A stretch of 64,000 nucleotides of DNA from Rhodoferax sp. (GTDB lineage Bacteria > Pseudomonadota > Gammaproteobacteria > Burkholderiales > Burkholderiaceae_C). The stretch spans positions 1-64,000 of the forward strand of contig JACKLL010000013.1 of the NCBI GenBank assembly GCA_024235935.1, in the 5' to 3' direction. The notes below the pieces were generated by a model. It had not been told where the DNA came from. It worked only from the letters and a program-made list of their open reading frames with translations, and searched no databases. Positions 34,509 to 43,436 of this stretch are shown here, piece by piece. The position numbers and the translations under genes are program-made. Within the stretch, counting starts at the first letter, position 1. Every line of letters starts with the position of its first letter.

Positions 34509-35453
34509 ATGGCCACCGACGCCAAGAAGCTCCAACCCATCATCATCAAGCGGGTGAAGAAAGGCGGCCACGCCGTGCATGGTGGCGCCTGGAAGATCGC
34601 CTACGCCGACTTCGTGACCGCGATGATGGCGTTCTTCCTGCTGATGTGGCTGCTGGGCTCGACCAGTGAAGGTGACAAGAAAGGCCTGTCGGACTACTTT
34701 TCGGCGCCGCTCAAAGTGTCGATGATGGGCGGCACCGGCGCCGGCGCCAGCAACAGCGTCATCCAGGGCGGTGGCGCGGATCTGACCAAATCCGTCGGCC
34801 AGAACTCCAAGAACGAACCCACCGACCCGATCGCACGCAAGGCGGCTGCCGACGCTGCCCGCGCAGAACTGGCCAAGCAGGACAACCGCAAGCTGTCGGT
34901 GCTGCGCGACAAGATCAGTTCGCTGATCGCCAACAACCCCAAACTGGCCGAATTCAAGGCGCAGATCCGGCTCGAGATCACGCCTGACGGTCTGCAGATC
35001 CAGATCGTCGACGACCAGAGCCGGCCGATGTTCGATGTCGGAAGCGCGCTGGTCAAGGTCTACATGCGCGACATCCTGCGCGAAATCGGCAGCGCCCTGA
35101 ACGGCGTCGAAAACAAGATCAGCCTCGATGGCCATACCGACGCCAGCCCCTATGGCAGCGGCGAGCGCGGCTACAGCAACTGGGAGCTGTCGTCCGACCG
35201 GGCCAACGCCTCGCGCCGCGAACTGGTGGCCGCCGGCATGCCGGACGACAAGCTGGCGCGCGTCACCGGCATGGCTTCGAGCAACCTGCTCGAACCGCAG
35301 AACCCGCTCAGTCCGGTGAACCGGCGCATCAGCATTCTGGTCATGACACGCGAGGCCGAAGAGCGCTTGCTGGGCGGAGCCCGCACCCCGGTCGATCTGA
35401 ACGCGCAGGCGCCGGAGCCGGCCGCCGCCGTCAGCGCTGCCGTCCCCCGTTGA
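34509..35453 (+). CDS. motB: flagellar stator protein MotB
   Basis: Stator subunit anchoring to peptidoglycan. The N-terminal helix AYADFVTAMMAFFLLMWLL contains the essential proton-carrying Asp34. A plug/linker region follows, then an OmpA-like peptidoglycan-binding domain with ISLDGHTDASPYGSGERGYSNWELSSDRANASRREL (residues ~200-240; NWELSSDRA is diagnostic). It is 314 residues. cheY starts only 56 bases downstream, with no cheA or cheW in between, unlike the usual enterobacterial/Bordetella arrangement. Confidence 0.96.
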   Translation: MATDAKKLQPIIIKRVKKGGHAVHGGAWKIAYADFVTAMMAFFLLMWLLGSTSEGDKKGLSDYFSAPLKVSMMGGTGAGASNSVIQGGGADLTKSVGQNSKNEPTDPIARKAAADAARAELAKQDNRKLSVLRDKISSLIANNPKLAEFKAQIRLEITPDGLQIQIVDDQSRPMFDVGSALVKVYMRDILREIGSALNGVENKISLDGHTDASPYGSGERGYSNWELSSDRANASRRELVAAGMPDDKLARVTGMASSNLLEPQNPLSPVNRRISILVMTREAEERLLGGARTPVDLNAQAPEPAAAVSAAVPR

Positions 35454-35509
35454 ACCGGTCGTGGGCCGTTTGGTCATAATCGACCGGGTGAACAGCAAAA
35501 ACATCCGCC

Positions 35510-35899
35510 ATGGCCAGTGACCTGCGTTTTCTGGTCGTCGACGACTTTTCGACCATGCGTCGGATCGTCTGCAACCTGCTCAAGGACAGCGGGTTCACGG
35601 AGCTGGAAGAGGCCGAAGACGGGAATGCGGCGCTGGCAAAGCTGCGCAACGGGCACTTTGACTTTGTCGTGTGCGACATCAACATGCCCAACGTCAACGG
35701 CTTGCAAATGCTGGCCGAGGCCAAGAAGGACCCGGCCCTCAAGCACATCCCCATCCTGATGGTAACCGCCGAAGCGCGCAAGGAAGACATCCTGCTGGCC
35801 GCGCAACTGGGTGCCGCAGGCTACGTGGTCAAACCTTTCACCAAGGCCATCCTCGAGGAAAAAGTGATCTACATCCTCAAGAAGCTCGGCCTGCAATAG
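35510..35899 (+). CDS. cheY: chemotaxis response regulator CheY
   Basis: Single-domain receiver of 129 residues. The acidic pocket is D11-D12, the phosphorylation site Asp56 in VVCDINMPN, the switch Thr86 in MVTAEA and Lys108 in VVKPFTKA, all as in CheY. In its phosphorylated form it binds FliM (present with an intact N-terminal peptide) to reverse rotation. It is the only canonical che gene in the window. The phosphodonor could be an unlinked CheA or the CheA-like kinase at 2.3-3.7 kb, and cheZ is not present after it. Confidence 0.95.
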   Translation: MASDLRFLVVDDFSTMRRIVCNLLKDSGFTELEEAEDGNAALAKLRNGHFDFVVCDINMPNVNGLQMLAEAKKDPALKHIPILMVTAEARKEDILLAAQLGAAGYVVKPFTKAILEEKVIYILKKLGLQ

Positions 35900-36072
35900 A
35901 TCCCCGCGCGCCGCGCCGGCGCAGCACCTCCCGGCGCCGCAGACACCTTGTGCCGGTCTGGCGCCGTCCGGCATGCAAACAAGCATGAAGTGACCGGTCA
36001 TCGGCCGCCTTTTCGGGCTTTAGTCTGGCCGTCCCCTGATGACAATCGTGGAACCACCACATCCCGAGCGTC

Positions 36073-37224
36073 ATGGAATCCAACAGCCAGGACCGGAACC
36101 TCCCGGCAACCGAGCGCAAGCTCCAGAAAGCCATCGACGATGGACAGGTCACGCGCTCGCGCGATCTGGGCCATCTCGCGGTGCTGGGCGTGGGTGCGCT
36201 GATGCTGCTGGCACTGGCGCCCACCATGCTCGAACGCCTGCAGTTGCACATGGCGCGCCAGCTGTCGTTCGACGCAGAAGCGGTGCGCCTGCCTGGCGCC
36301 ATGCTGGACCGGCTGCAGGACATGGCGGTCTGGGCTGCGATCGGCTGCACCCTGTTTGCCAGCGCAATCATCGTCGCCATCATTCTGAGCAACATCGCCG
36401 TCGGCGGCTGGGTCAACTCCTCCAAGCCACTGGTCCCCGACATCAGCCGCATCAACCCCCTGAGCGGCTTCGGGCGCCTGTTCACCAAGGACAAGCTGAG
36501 CGAGGTCGGCAAGATGCTGCTGATCATCATCGTATTGACCATCATCGGCGTGGTCTACATGGCCATGACGATCCAGCCCGTGGCATCGCTGATCATGCAG
36601 CCATCGGCGGCGGCGCTGCAGTACATGAGCGACTGGCTGACGAACGGCATGGGCCTGATGCTGCTGCTGATGCTGCTGGTGGCCGCGATCGACGTACCGC
36701 TGCAGAAATTCCTGCACAAATCGCGCCTGAAGATGTCGCACCAGGAATTCAAGCAGGAACACAAGGAGTCGGACGGCAACCCGCACGTCAAGGGCCGGCT
36801 GCGCCAGCGCCAGCGCGAGCTGTCCCAAAGCGGCAGCGTGGCGGCCGTCCCCAAGGCCGACTTCGTCGTCATGAATCCGACCCACTTTGCCGTGGCGATC
36901 CGCTACGACGAAAAGACCATGCATGCGCCCCAGGTCATCTCCAAGGGCGCCGACCTGATCGCGATGCGCATCCGCGACCTGGCACGCACCCATGCGATCC
37001 CGGTGCTGCAGTCGCCGATGCTGGCGCGGGCGCTGTACGCCAATGCCGAGATCGGCCAGGACATCCCCTCCAGCCTGTACACCGCCGTGGCGCAAGTGCT
37101 GGCCTACGTCTATCGGCTCAAGGCCGCACTGCGGGGCGAAGCGCCGATGCCGGGCGAGCCGCCCGTGCCTGAAGTTCCGGTCGAACTCGATCCGCAGTCG
37201 CGCGTTGCGCAAAGGCCACAATGA
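36073..37224 (+). CDS. flhB: flagellar export protein FlhB
   Basis: Export gate protein that switches substrate specificity from rod/hook to filament. It has an N-terminal ATERKLQKAIDDGQV-like motif, four membrane helices, then a cytoplasmic domain with the autocleavage sequence NPTH at residues 268-271 (VVMNPTHFAVAIRYD). It is 383 residues. Its stop overlaps the flhA start by 4 bases (ATGA). The ~170 bases upstream hold no gene. Confidence 0.96.
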   Translation: MESNSQDRNLPATERKLQKAIDDGQVTRSRDLGHLAVLGVGALMLLALAPTMLERLQLHMARQLSFDAEAVRLPGAMLDRLQDMAVWAAIGCTLFASAIIVAIILSNIAVGGWVNSSKPLVPDISRINPLSGFGRLFTKDKLSEVGKMLLIIIVLTIIGVVYMAMTIQPVASLIMQPSAAALQYMSDWLTNGMGLMLLLMLLVAAIDVPLQKFLHKSRLKMSHQEFKQEHKESDGNPHVKGRLRQRQRELSQSGSVAAVPKADFVVMNPTHFAVAIRYDEKTMHAPQVISKGADLIAMRIRDLARTHAIPVLQSPMLARALYANAEIGQDIPSSLYTAVAQVLAYVYRLKAALRGEAPMPGEPPVPEVPVELDPQSRVAQRPQ

Positions 37225-39305
37225 ACCCGCTGATCAAGAACCTGCAGACCGTCCTGGGGCCTTACGCCAACTTCGCCAAGGGCGCGTCCGCGCCTGCACT
37301 GGTGATCGCCGTGCTGGCGATGATGGTCCTGCCCCTGCCCCCGGGGCTGCTCGACGTCTTTTTCACCATCAACATTGCCGTGGCACTGATGGTGATGATG
37401 GTCGCCGCCTACATGTTGCGGCCCCTGGACTTTGCGGCGTTCCCTGCCGTGCTGTTGCTCACGACGCTGATGCGCCTGTCGCTGAACGTGGCCTCGACCC
37501 GGGTCGTGCTGATGGACGGCCATACCGGCCCCGGCGCAGCCGGCGCGGTGATCGAGGCTTTTGGCCACTTCCTGATCGGCGGCAACTTTGCGGTCGGTCT
37601 GATCGTGTTCCTGATCCTGGTGGTCATCAACTTTGTCGTGATCACCAAGGGTGCGGAGCGTATCGCCGAGGTGTCGGCCCGCTTTGCCCTGGATGCGATG
37701 CCCGGCAAGCAGATGGCCGTGGATGCCGACCTCAACGCCGGCACGATTGACGAGAAGGAAGCCAAGCGCCGGCGCGCCGAAGTCTCCGAAGAGGCCGACT
37801 TCTACGGCTCGATGGATGGTGCCTCCAAGTTCGTGCGCGGCGACGCCGTCGCCGGCATCCTGATCCTGCTGATCAATATTCTGGGCGGCTTCACGGTCGG
37901 CGTGCTGCAGCATGGCCTGAGCGCATCGCAGGCCGCCGACAGCTACATTCTGCTGGCGGTCGGTGACGCACTGGTTGCGCAGATCCCGGGCCTGCTGATT
38001 TCAGTCGCCGCCGCCATGGTCGTCTCGCGCGTCGGCAAGGAGCAGGACCTCGGACGCCAGATCGTGCACCAGATGTTCGTGTCGCCGCGGGTGCTGGGCA
38101 TTGCGGGTGGCATTCTGTTCGTGCTCGGCGTCATCCCCGGCATGCCACACCTGGTGTTCCTGTCCATCGCCTCGGTGCTGGGCTACATCTCCTGGGTGCT
38201 GGCGCACAAGGTCGTGGCGCCGGAGCCGGAAGCGGCTGGTGATGCCGCGCCGGTCAACGATGGCGAAGCCAGCTGGGACGACCTGCAACCGGTCGACCAG
38301 TTGGGGCTGGAGCTGGGCTACCGCCTGATCGCGCTGGTCGACAAGACGCGCCAGGGCGACCTGCTCAACCGCATCAAGGGGGTTCGCAAGAAGTTCGCCC
38401 AGGAGGTCGGATTCCTGCCCCCGGCGGTGCATGTACGCGACAACCTGGAGCTCAAGCCCAGTGGCTACCGCATCACGCTGCGCGGCGTCATCGTCGGCGA
38501 AGGTGAGGCCTTCCCTGGCATGTTCCTGGCCATCAACCCCGGCGGCATCACGACACCTCTGATCGGCACGGCGACAACCGACCCGGCCTTCGGGCTGCCA
38601 GCACACTGGATCGACGAGCGCCAGAAGGAAGCGGCGCAAATGGCCGGCTTTACGGTTGTTGATTCCGAGACCGTGATGGCCACCCATTTGTCACACTTGA
38701 TGCAGGTGCAGGCCTCGCGTTTGCTGAGCCGTACCGAGACCCAGCAACTGGTCGACCATGTCGCCAAGCTGGCCCCCAAACTGATCGAGGAAGTCGTCCC
38801 GAAAATGGTGTCCATCGCGGTGTTTCAGAAAGTCCTGCAGCTGCTGCTGGACGAATCGGTGCACATCCGCGACATCCGCACCATCGTCGAGTCGCTGGCC
38901 GAGCATGCGGCCACCATTTCCGACCCGGCCGAGCTGGCCAAGCGGATCCGGGTCGCGCTGTCGCCGGCCATCGTGCAGCAGATCTATGGCCCGTCCCGCG
39001 AACTCAACGTGATCGCCATCGACCCGCCGCTCGAGCGCCTGCTGGTCCAGGCGCTGGGCAATGCCGCCGGCCCGGCACTCGATCCCGGGGTGGCCGACAT
39101 GTTCACCCGCAATGCGGCCGAGGTCGCACTCAAACAGGAAGAAAGCGGAGTCCCGGCCTGCCTGCTGGTGCCCGACCCGATCCGCGGCGCAATTGCCCGC
39201 CTGGTGCGCCGTGTGGCGCCCCGCCTGCAGGTACTGGCCCACAGCGAAATTCCTGAGACCCACACAATCCGTATCGGACCCATTCTGCGAGGTGCAGCAT
39301 CATGA
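37221..39305 (+). CDS. flhA: flagellar export protein FlhA
   Basis: Largest export gate subunit. The 694-residue protein has about eight membrane helices in its N-terminal half. These contain the FHIPEP motif region (RPLDFAAFPAVLLLTTLMRLSLNVASTR; FVVITKGAERIAEVSARFALDAMPGKQMAVDADLNAG). The cytoplasmic C-terminal domain binds chaperones and ends in a segment with TIRIGPILRGAA. It overlaps flhB and flhF by 4 bases each. Confidence 0.96.
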   Translation: MNPLIKNLQTVLGPYANFAKGASAPALVIAVLAMMVLPLPPGLLDVFFTINIAVALMVMMVAAYMLRPLDFAAFPAVLLLTTLMRLSLNVASTRVVLMDGHTGPGAAGAVIEAFGHFLIGGNFAVGLIVFLILVVINFVVITKGAERIAEVSARFALDAMPGKQMAVDADLNAGTIDEKEAKRRRAEVSEEADFYGSMDGASKFVRGDAVAGILILLINILGGFTVGVLQHGLSASQAADSYILLAVGDALVAQIPGLLISVAAAMVVSRVGKEQDLGRQIVHQMFVSPRVLGIAGGILFVLGVIPGMPHLVFLSIASVLGYISWVLAHKVVAPEPEAAGDAAPVNDGEASWDDLQPVDQLGLELGYRLIALVDKTRQGDLLNRIKGVRKKFAQEVGFLPPAVHVRDNLELKPSGYRITLRGVIVGEGEAFPGMFLAINPGGITTPLIGTATTDPAFGLPAHWIDERQKEAAQMAGFTVVDSETVMATHLSHLMQVQASRLLSRTETQQLVDHVAKLAPKLIEEVVPKMVSIAVFQKVLQLLLDESVHIRDIRTIVESLAEHAATISDPAELAKRIRVALSPAIVQQIYGPSRELNVIAIDPPLERLLVQALGNAAGPALDPGVADMFTRNAAEVALKQEESGVPACLLVPDPIRGAIARLVRRVAPRLQVLAHSEIPETHTIRIGPILRGAAS

Positions 39306-40753
39306 ACATCCAACGATTCACCGGCGCGACATCGCGCGAGGCGCTGGCCAAGGCGCGCCACGCCTTCGGTGACGGCACCCTGATTCTTTCCAACCGCCAG
39401 ACGGCACTGGGCGTCGAAGTGATGGCCACGACCGAGGACAGCGTGTCGACGCTCGACGTTCGTGCCGGCGCTGCACCCGGAGCGCGCCCGCAGGCTGCGG
39501 CAGCGCCGACACAGACGCCTGCACCTGCAAAGCCCGCCGCGCCCGATCGCATCCCGGTGGCACGCGCACTACCGGAGTCGCACCAGCAGGTGGCACAGGA
39601 CACGGCACAGATGGCGATGAGCACCTTGTCGTTCCAGGACTATGTGCGCGAGCGCATGCTGCGCCGGCGTCAGACCGAGACGCCGGTGGCGGCCGAGGAA
39701 CTGGGTCTGCGCACGCAGCCTCAGGCTGCGCCGGCGCGGCCACAGATCAGCACCCCGATGAATGCCCGGCCGGCGGCGGCGCGACCGGCACCGGTCAACG
39801 CGCCCAGCGTGGGCGCCCGCAGCATTGCGGACGAGCTGCAGGCCATGCGCGACCTGATCGAAGACCGCTTCAACACCTTCGCCTGGCTCGGCCAGACGCG
39901 CCAGAATCCGATCCAGTCCAATCTGATGCTCAAGCTGGTGCGCGCCGGATACTCGCCCGCGCTGGCCCGCGCCATCCTCGAGCGCATGCCCGAGGCGCTG
40001 GGTGCGCCGGAAGCCATGCACTGGATGATGGAAGCCATCCGCCGCAACATCCATACCGACGAAGGACAGGACCCGCTGTACCAGGAAGGGGGCATCTACG
40101 CCCTGGTCGGCGCCACCGGGGTCGGCAAGACCACGACGGCAGCCAAGCTGGCCGGCCTGTGTGCCGAGGTCCATGGTGCCGCCAGTGTCGGCCTGATCAC
40201 GCTGGACACCCAGCGGGTTGGCGCCCACGCCCAGTTGCGCGAACATGCCCGCGGTCTGGGCCTGGTCGCCCACCTGGCGCACGACCGCGCCGCACTGCAG
40301 GACCTGCTGGGCCTGTTCTCTGCGAAAAAAATGGTGCTCATCGACACGACCGGCCTGGCACCGCGCGACCCGCGCAAGAACGACTCCCTGGACGTGCTGG
40401 ACCTGCCCCGTGTGCGCCGACTGCTGGTGCTCAATGCGGGCGCCCAGGGCGATACGCAGGATGAGGTGGTGGGCGCCTTCAAGTCCGCCGAGGCCCAGGC
40501 CACCGTGCTGTCCAAGGTCGACGAAGCCGTCAAGCTCGGCCCGGTACTCGATGTCGCCATCCGCCATCAGCTGGTGCTGCGCGGCGTGACCAACGGCCAG
40601 AAAGTGCCGCAGGACTGGGACCGCGCCGACGCCGACGCGCTGGTGCGGCAGTCCATGCGCAGCAGCAAATCGGCGTTCGACCCGCGTGCGGCCGACCTCG
40701 GATTCCTTTTCATGTCCCCCGAACAGGGCGGCAACAGCACCGCCCACCATTGA
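39302..40753 (+). CDS. flhF: flagellar GTPase FlhF
   Basis: SRP-type GTPase that helps place and number flagella. The N-terminal domain has MNIQRFTGATSREALAKARHAFGDGTLILSN (residues 1-31), followed by an Ala/Pro/Gln-rich linker and the NG GTPase domain: P-loop GATGVGKTT at residues ~270-278, LITLDTQRVGAHAQL, LIDTTGLAPRD and VLSKVDEA (TKxD-like). It is 483 residues. It overlaps flhA (ATGA). The partner flhG/fleN, which normally follows, is not seen; fliA comes 116 bases later. Confidence 0.93.
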   Translation: MNIQRFTGATSREALAKARHAFGDGTLILSNRQTALGVEVMATTEDSVSTLDVRAGAAPGARPQAAAAPTQTPAPAKPAAPDRIPVARALPESHQQVAQDTAQMAMSTLSFQDYVRERMLRRRQTETPVAAEELGLRTQPQAAPARPQISTPMNARPAAARPAPVNAPSVGARSIADELQAMRDLIEDRFNTFAWLGQTRQNPIQSNLMLKLVRAGYSPALARAILERMPEALGAPEAMHWMMEAIRRNIHTDEGQDPLYQEGGIYALVGATGVGKTTTAAKLAGLCAEVHGAASVGLITLDTQRVGAHAQLREHARGLGLVAHLAHDRAALQDLLGLFSAKKMVLIDTTGLAPRDPRKNDSLDVLDLPRVRRLLVLNAGAQGDTQDEVVGAFKSAEAQATVLSKVDEAVKLGPVLDVAIRHQLVLRGVTNGQKVPQDWDRADADALVRQSMRSSKSAFDPRAADLGFLFMSPEQGGNSTAHH

Positions 40754-40869
40754 TCCGGCAAGCACTGGCAGACCGCACAGGAACACGATTGCAGGGACCC
40801 GACTTGCGCTACCATGAGACCACATCCAGTGTCCGGCCTGTTGCGGCCGCGCCGACGGGAGAGCTATTG

Positions 40870-41589
40870 ATGTACACCGCCAAGGGCCAGCTTGACCGCA
40901 ACGCCCTGATCCGACAATACCAACCGCTGGTGCGCAAGCTGGCGCACCACATGATGGCGAAATTGCCCGCCAGCGTGCAGGTCGACGACCTGATCCAGGT
41001 CGGGTTGATCGGACTGTCGGAAGCACTGACACGGTATGAAGCAACCCAGGGTGTGCAGTTCGAGACCTTCGCGACACAGCGCATCCGTGGCGCCATGCTC
41101 GACGAGCTGCGCGAAAACGACTGGATGTCGCGCGGCTCGCGCAAGAGCCAGAAAAGCATCGAACAGGCCTTGCGCAAGCTCGAGCACCAGCTCGGACGCA
41201 GCCCGCTGGAATCCGAAATCGCGCAAGAGCTGGGCATGAGCCTGACCGACTACCAGGCCCTGCTGGGCAAGGTGCGTGGCACGCAACTGGTCTACATCGA
41301 GGACATGTCCAAGGGCAGCGACGGTGACGACGGCTTCCTCGACCACCACGACGTGGCGGACGACGCGGGCGATCCGATGGCGGTGCTGCGCGACCAGCGC
41401 CTGCGTGAATCGCTGGTCACCGCGATCAAGAACCTGCCGGAGCGCGAGCAATTCGTCATGAGCATGTACTACGAGCAGGACATGAACCTGAAGGAAATTG
41501 CGGCCGTGCTGGGCGTGACCGAATCACGCGTCTGCCAGTTGCACAGCCAGTCCATCGCCCGTCTGCGGGCCAAGATGCGCGCGCATTGA
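40870..41589 (+). CDS. fliA: flagellar sigma factor FliA (sigma-28)
   Basis: Alternative sigma factor for class 3 flagellar promoters. It is 239 residues with region 2 (VQVDDLIQVGLIGLSEALTRYE, FATQRIRGAMLDELRENDW), region 3 (RKLEHQLGRSPLESEIAQELGMSLTDY) and region 4 (LPEREQFVMSMYYEQDMNLKEIAAVLGVTESRVCQLHSQ). The ATG at 40870 overlaps no neighbour and follows GGGAGA. Its anti-sigma factor FlgM is encoded just downstream on the other strand, and promoters matching its consensus occur before fliS, both flagellins and flgM. Confidence 0.96.
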   Translation: MYTAKGQLDRNALIRQYQPLVRKLAHHMMAKLPASVQVDDLIQVGLIGLSEALTRYEATQGVQFETFATQRIRGAMLDELRENDWMSRGSRKSQKSIEQALRKLEHQLGRSPLESEIAQELGMSLTDYQALLGKVRGTQLVYIEDMSKGSDGDDGFLDHHDVADDAGDPMAVLRDQRLRESLVTAIKNLPEREQFVMSMYYEQDMNLKEIAAVLGVTESRVCQLHSQSIARLRAKMRAH

Positions 41590-41674
41590 ACCTGCCCATG
41601 GATGCGGCGCGGTGCGACTACAGTCGCCCCCGCTGGCGCAGACGGCCACACCCGCCGTCAGGACCTGAAGAAAA

Positions 41675-42064
41675 TCAGAAGCTTCGGAACGCGCCGGCCT
41701 TGCCAGGACCGCCGCGCGCATAACGCGACAGCGCACCTGAATAGGTGTCCGAACGGGTTTGCGGCACCAGCGAATGCAAGGATTGCTGCACGGCGGCCGA
41801 GCGGCGCAGCAGGGCTTCGCGCTGCATGGCAATGTCGCGCGCCACCAGCACCAGGCGCTCGTGCACGGCCGCGGCCATGCTGGAGACTCCGTCAATATCG
41901 CGCAATACCAGTGCCAGCGCATGCGCGCTGTCGTGCAGATCCCGTGTGGCGGCATGCACCTGCTCGGGCACACCCTGTATCAACGCCTGACCGGTGGCGG
42001 CAACGCTGCGCTCGGCCTGGGTCAGCGCCTCCTGGATCTCGGGGTTCGCGGCAAACAGGGGCAT
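41675..42064 (-). CDS. flgN: flagellar chaperone FlgN
   Basis: Export chaperone for the hook-filament junction proteins FlgK and FlgL. The helical 129-residue protein has DLHDSAHALALVLRDI and a C-terminal SDTYSGALSRYARGG resembling the FlgN tail. FlgN sequences are poorly conserved, so position after flgM counts heavily. The ATG at 42064 has AAGGAGA upstream. Convergent with fliA. Confidence 0.82.
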   Translation of the reverse strand: MPLFAANPEIQEALTQAERSVAATGQALIQGVPEQVHAATRDLHDSAHALALVLRDIDGVSSMAAAVHERLVLVARDIAMQREALLRRSAAVQQSLHSLVPQTRSDTYSGALSRYARGGPGKAGAFRSF

Positions 42065-42105
42065 GGCGGCTCTCCTTGTGGGGGCAGGAAAAGGCGCCGA
42101 CTCCG

Positions 42106-42417
42106 TCAGGAGGACGTGCGCTGGAGCATTTCCCGTGCATTTGCCAGCAGCTTGTCGGCAATCGCACCGGGATTCACGGAATAGGTCTTGTCGGCAATCG
42201 CCTGCTTCATGGCATTGACCTTGTCGACATCCACATCCGCTTCGGCCGAGCCGGCTTTGTCAAGCCCGCGGGCCAGCGCAGACACCGTCACGGAGGCACT
42301 GGGTGCCTTGCGTTCGTTGCGTGCGACATTGGCCGCCTCCGGGCCGACCTTGGCGGCGGTGGATGGGCTGTTGGACGTGATTGCAACGGATGGGTCGTTT
42401 GGCTGGCCGATTTTCAT
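42106..42417 (-). CDS. flgM: anti-sigma-28 factor FlgM
   Basis: Binds and inhibits FliA until the hook is complete, then is secreted. It is 103 residues: Ser/Ala-rich and probably disordered N-terminus (MKIGQPNDPS), VTVSALARGLDKAG, and the C-terminal FliA-binding part VDVDKVNAMKQAIADKTYSVNPGAIADKLL (YxVNPxxIADKLL is diagnostic). I start at the ATG at 42417 with GGGGAAC upstream. A strong sigma-28 promoter is located just upstream, giving FliA-dependent feedback. Confidence 0.94.
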   Translation of the reverse strand: MKIGQPNDPSVAITSNSPSTAAKVGPEAANVARNERKAPSASVTVSALARGLDKAGSAEADVDVDKVNAMKQAIADKTYSVNPGAIADKLLANAREMLQRTSS

Positions 42418-42459
42418 GATGTTCCCCACGGCTGTGACAGACACAGCATCGTACGATAG

Positions 42460-42486
42460 CTATCGGCCGGGGAGGGGAAAACTTGA
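42460..42486 (-). promoter_or_regulatory. sigma-28 (FliA) promoter of flgM-flgN
   Basis: Minus strand -35 TCAAGTTT (42479-42486; 7 of 8 to TAAAGTTT), 11-base spacer, and -10 GCCGATAG (42460-42467; 7 of 8 to GCCGATAA). It is the best overall match in the window, about 43 bases before the flgM start codon. It allows flgM to be made under FliA control independently of flgA. Confidence 0.82.
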
Positions 42487-42512
42487 GCCATACCTGCACA
42501 CTTTGCACGGAA

Positions 42513-43274
42513 TCACAGGTTGACCTGCACTGTGCGCATATCCAGCACCAGGCCGGAGACCACGCGGCCATTGTCAACCCGCACACGTGCCATCTCGCCA
42601 ACGACTCCGGCGGACAAGGCCTGACCGCCTGACGTCACACTGAAGCCGCGGCCCTGCGCCACGATGCGCACCATGCTGCCGGCCTGAAACACCTGTGCCG
42701 GCTTGACCATGCCATGGCGTAGCACCATTCCGGTGCGCAGCGTCCGCGTTGCCGTCTGCCCGACCCACATCTGCGGATCGGCCAGTACCGACTGGTTCTC
42801 CTGCGCCCAGTCCACTTCGGCCAGCACCGCATCGTCCAGCGACAAGGTCGTGCCAGCGGCGACATCGGAGCGCATGACCCAGGTCTGGCCATAGGCCTGT
42901 ACCTGGACCGGCAAGAACACATTCCAGCGCGACGCGCCGTCCAGGCAGCGCAGACCGATGCGGGTCTTGCCCCACAGCCGGCTTCCCATGGGCAGGTAGG
43001 GCTCGACCTGGCCGCAGGGCGCCAGCGTCAGGCGACTGTCCAGCGCACCGACCTGCACCACCATGCGCAGCGGAGCCGCACCCTCAGGGCGTGCGCTGGC
43101 CACCGCCTTCTCGATCCAGGACTGGCTTTCCTGCGCAATCAACGCGGCCTGATCCTGGGCCTGCGCCGGCGCAGTCGACGACAGCGCCAGCACCGACACC
43201 GCAGCGAAAGCCCGCAGTCCGCGGCGCAGCACGGACAGATTCAGCCACAGAGGGGAGTGTCGACTCTTTTCCAT
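42513..43274 (-). CDS. flgA: flagellar P-ring assembly chaperone FlgA
   Basis: Periplasmic chaperone for FlgI. The N-terminal signal peptide (LRAFAAVSVLALSSTAPAQA) is cleaved probably after AQA. The mature protein has the FlgA N-domain (LTLAPCGQVEPYLPMGSRLWGKTRIGLRC, including the conserved Cys pair) and a C-terminal SAF domain (MVLRHGMVKPAQVFQAGSMVRIVAQGRGFSVTSGGQAL region). It is 253 residues. It is divergent from flgB across 162 bases; a 7-bp inverted repeat (AAGGCGG/CCGCCTT, 43319-43337) lies between them. Confidence 0.92.
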   Translation of the reverse strand: MEKSRHSPLWLNLSVLRRGLRAFAAVSVLALSSTAPAQAQDQAALIAQESQSWIEKAVASARPEGAAPLRMVVQVGALDSRLTLAPCGQVEPYLPMGSRLWGKTRIGLRCLDGASRWNVFLPVQVQAYGQTWVMRSDVAAGTTLSLDDAVLAEVDWAQENQSVLADPQMWVGQTATRTLRTGMVLRHGMVKPAQVFQAGSMVRIVAQGRGFSVTSGGQALSAGVVGEMARVRVDNGRVVSGLVLDMRTVQVNL

Positions 43275-43436
43275 GCGACTACTTTAGAGCGCAGCACCGG
43301 ATCCGAAACGTCCAAGTGAAGGCGGAAACCCCGCCTTATCCGGCTATCGACGCCCTCAAGCTTTTCCATAATCGTTTCACGCCCTGGCCTTGCCCCCCTG
43401 CCATGCGGCCAAACCGATGAAGAGAGGTGTCGCACC

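Noticed and set aside
43319..43337. AAGGCGG/CCGCCTT inverted repeat between flgA and flgB
   Set aside because: It lies in a divergent promoter region, so it is not a terminator, and no known operator fits. Left as a note in the flgA entry.
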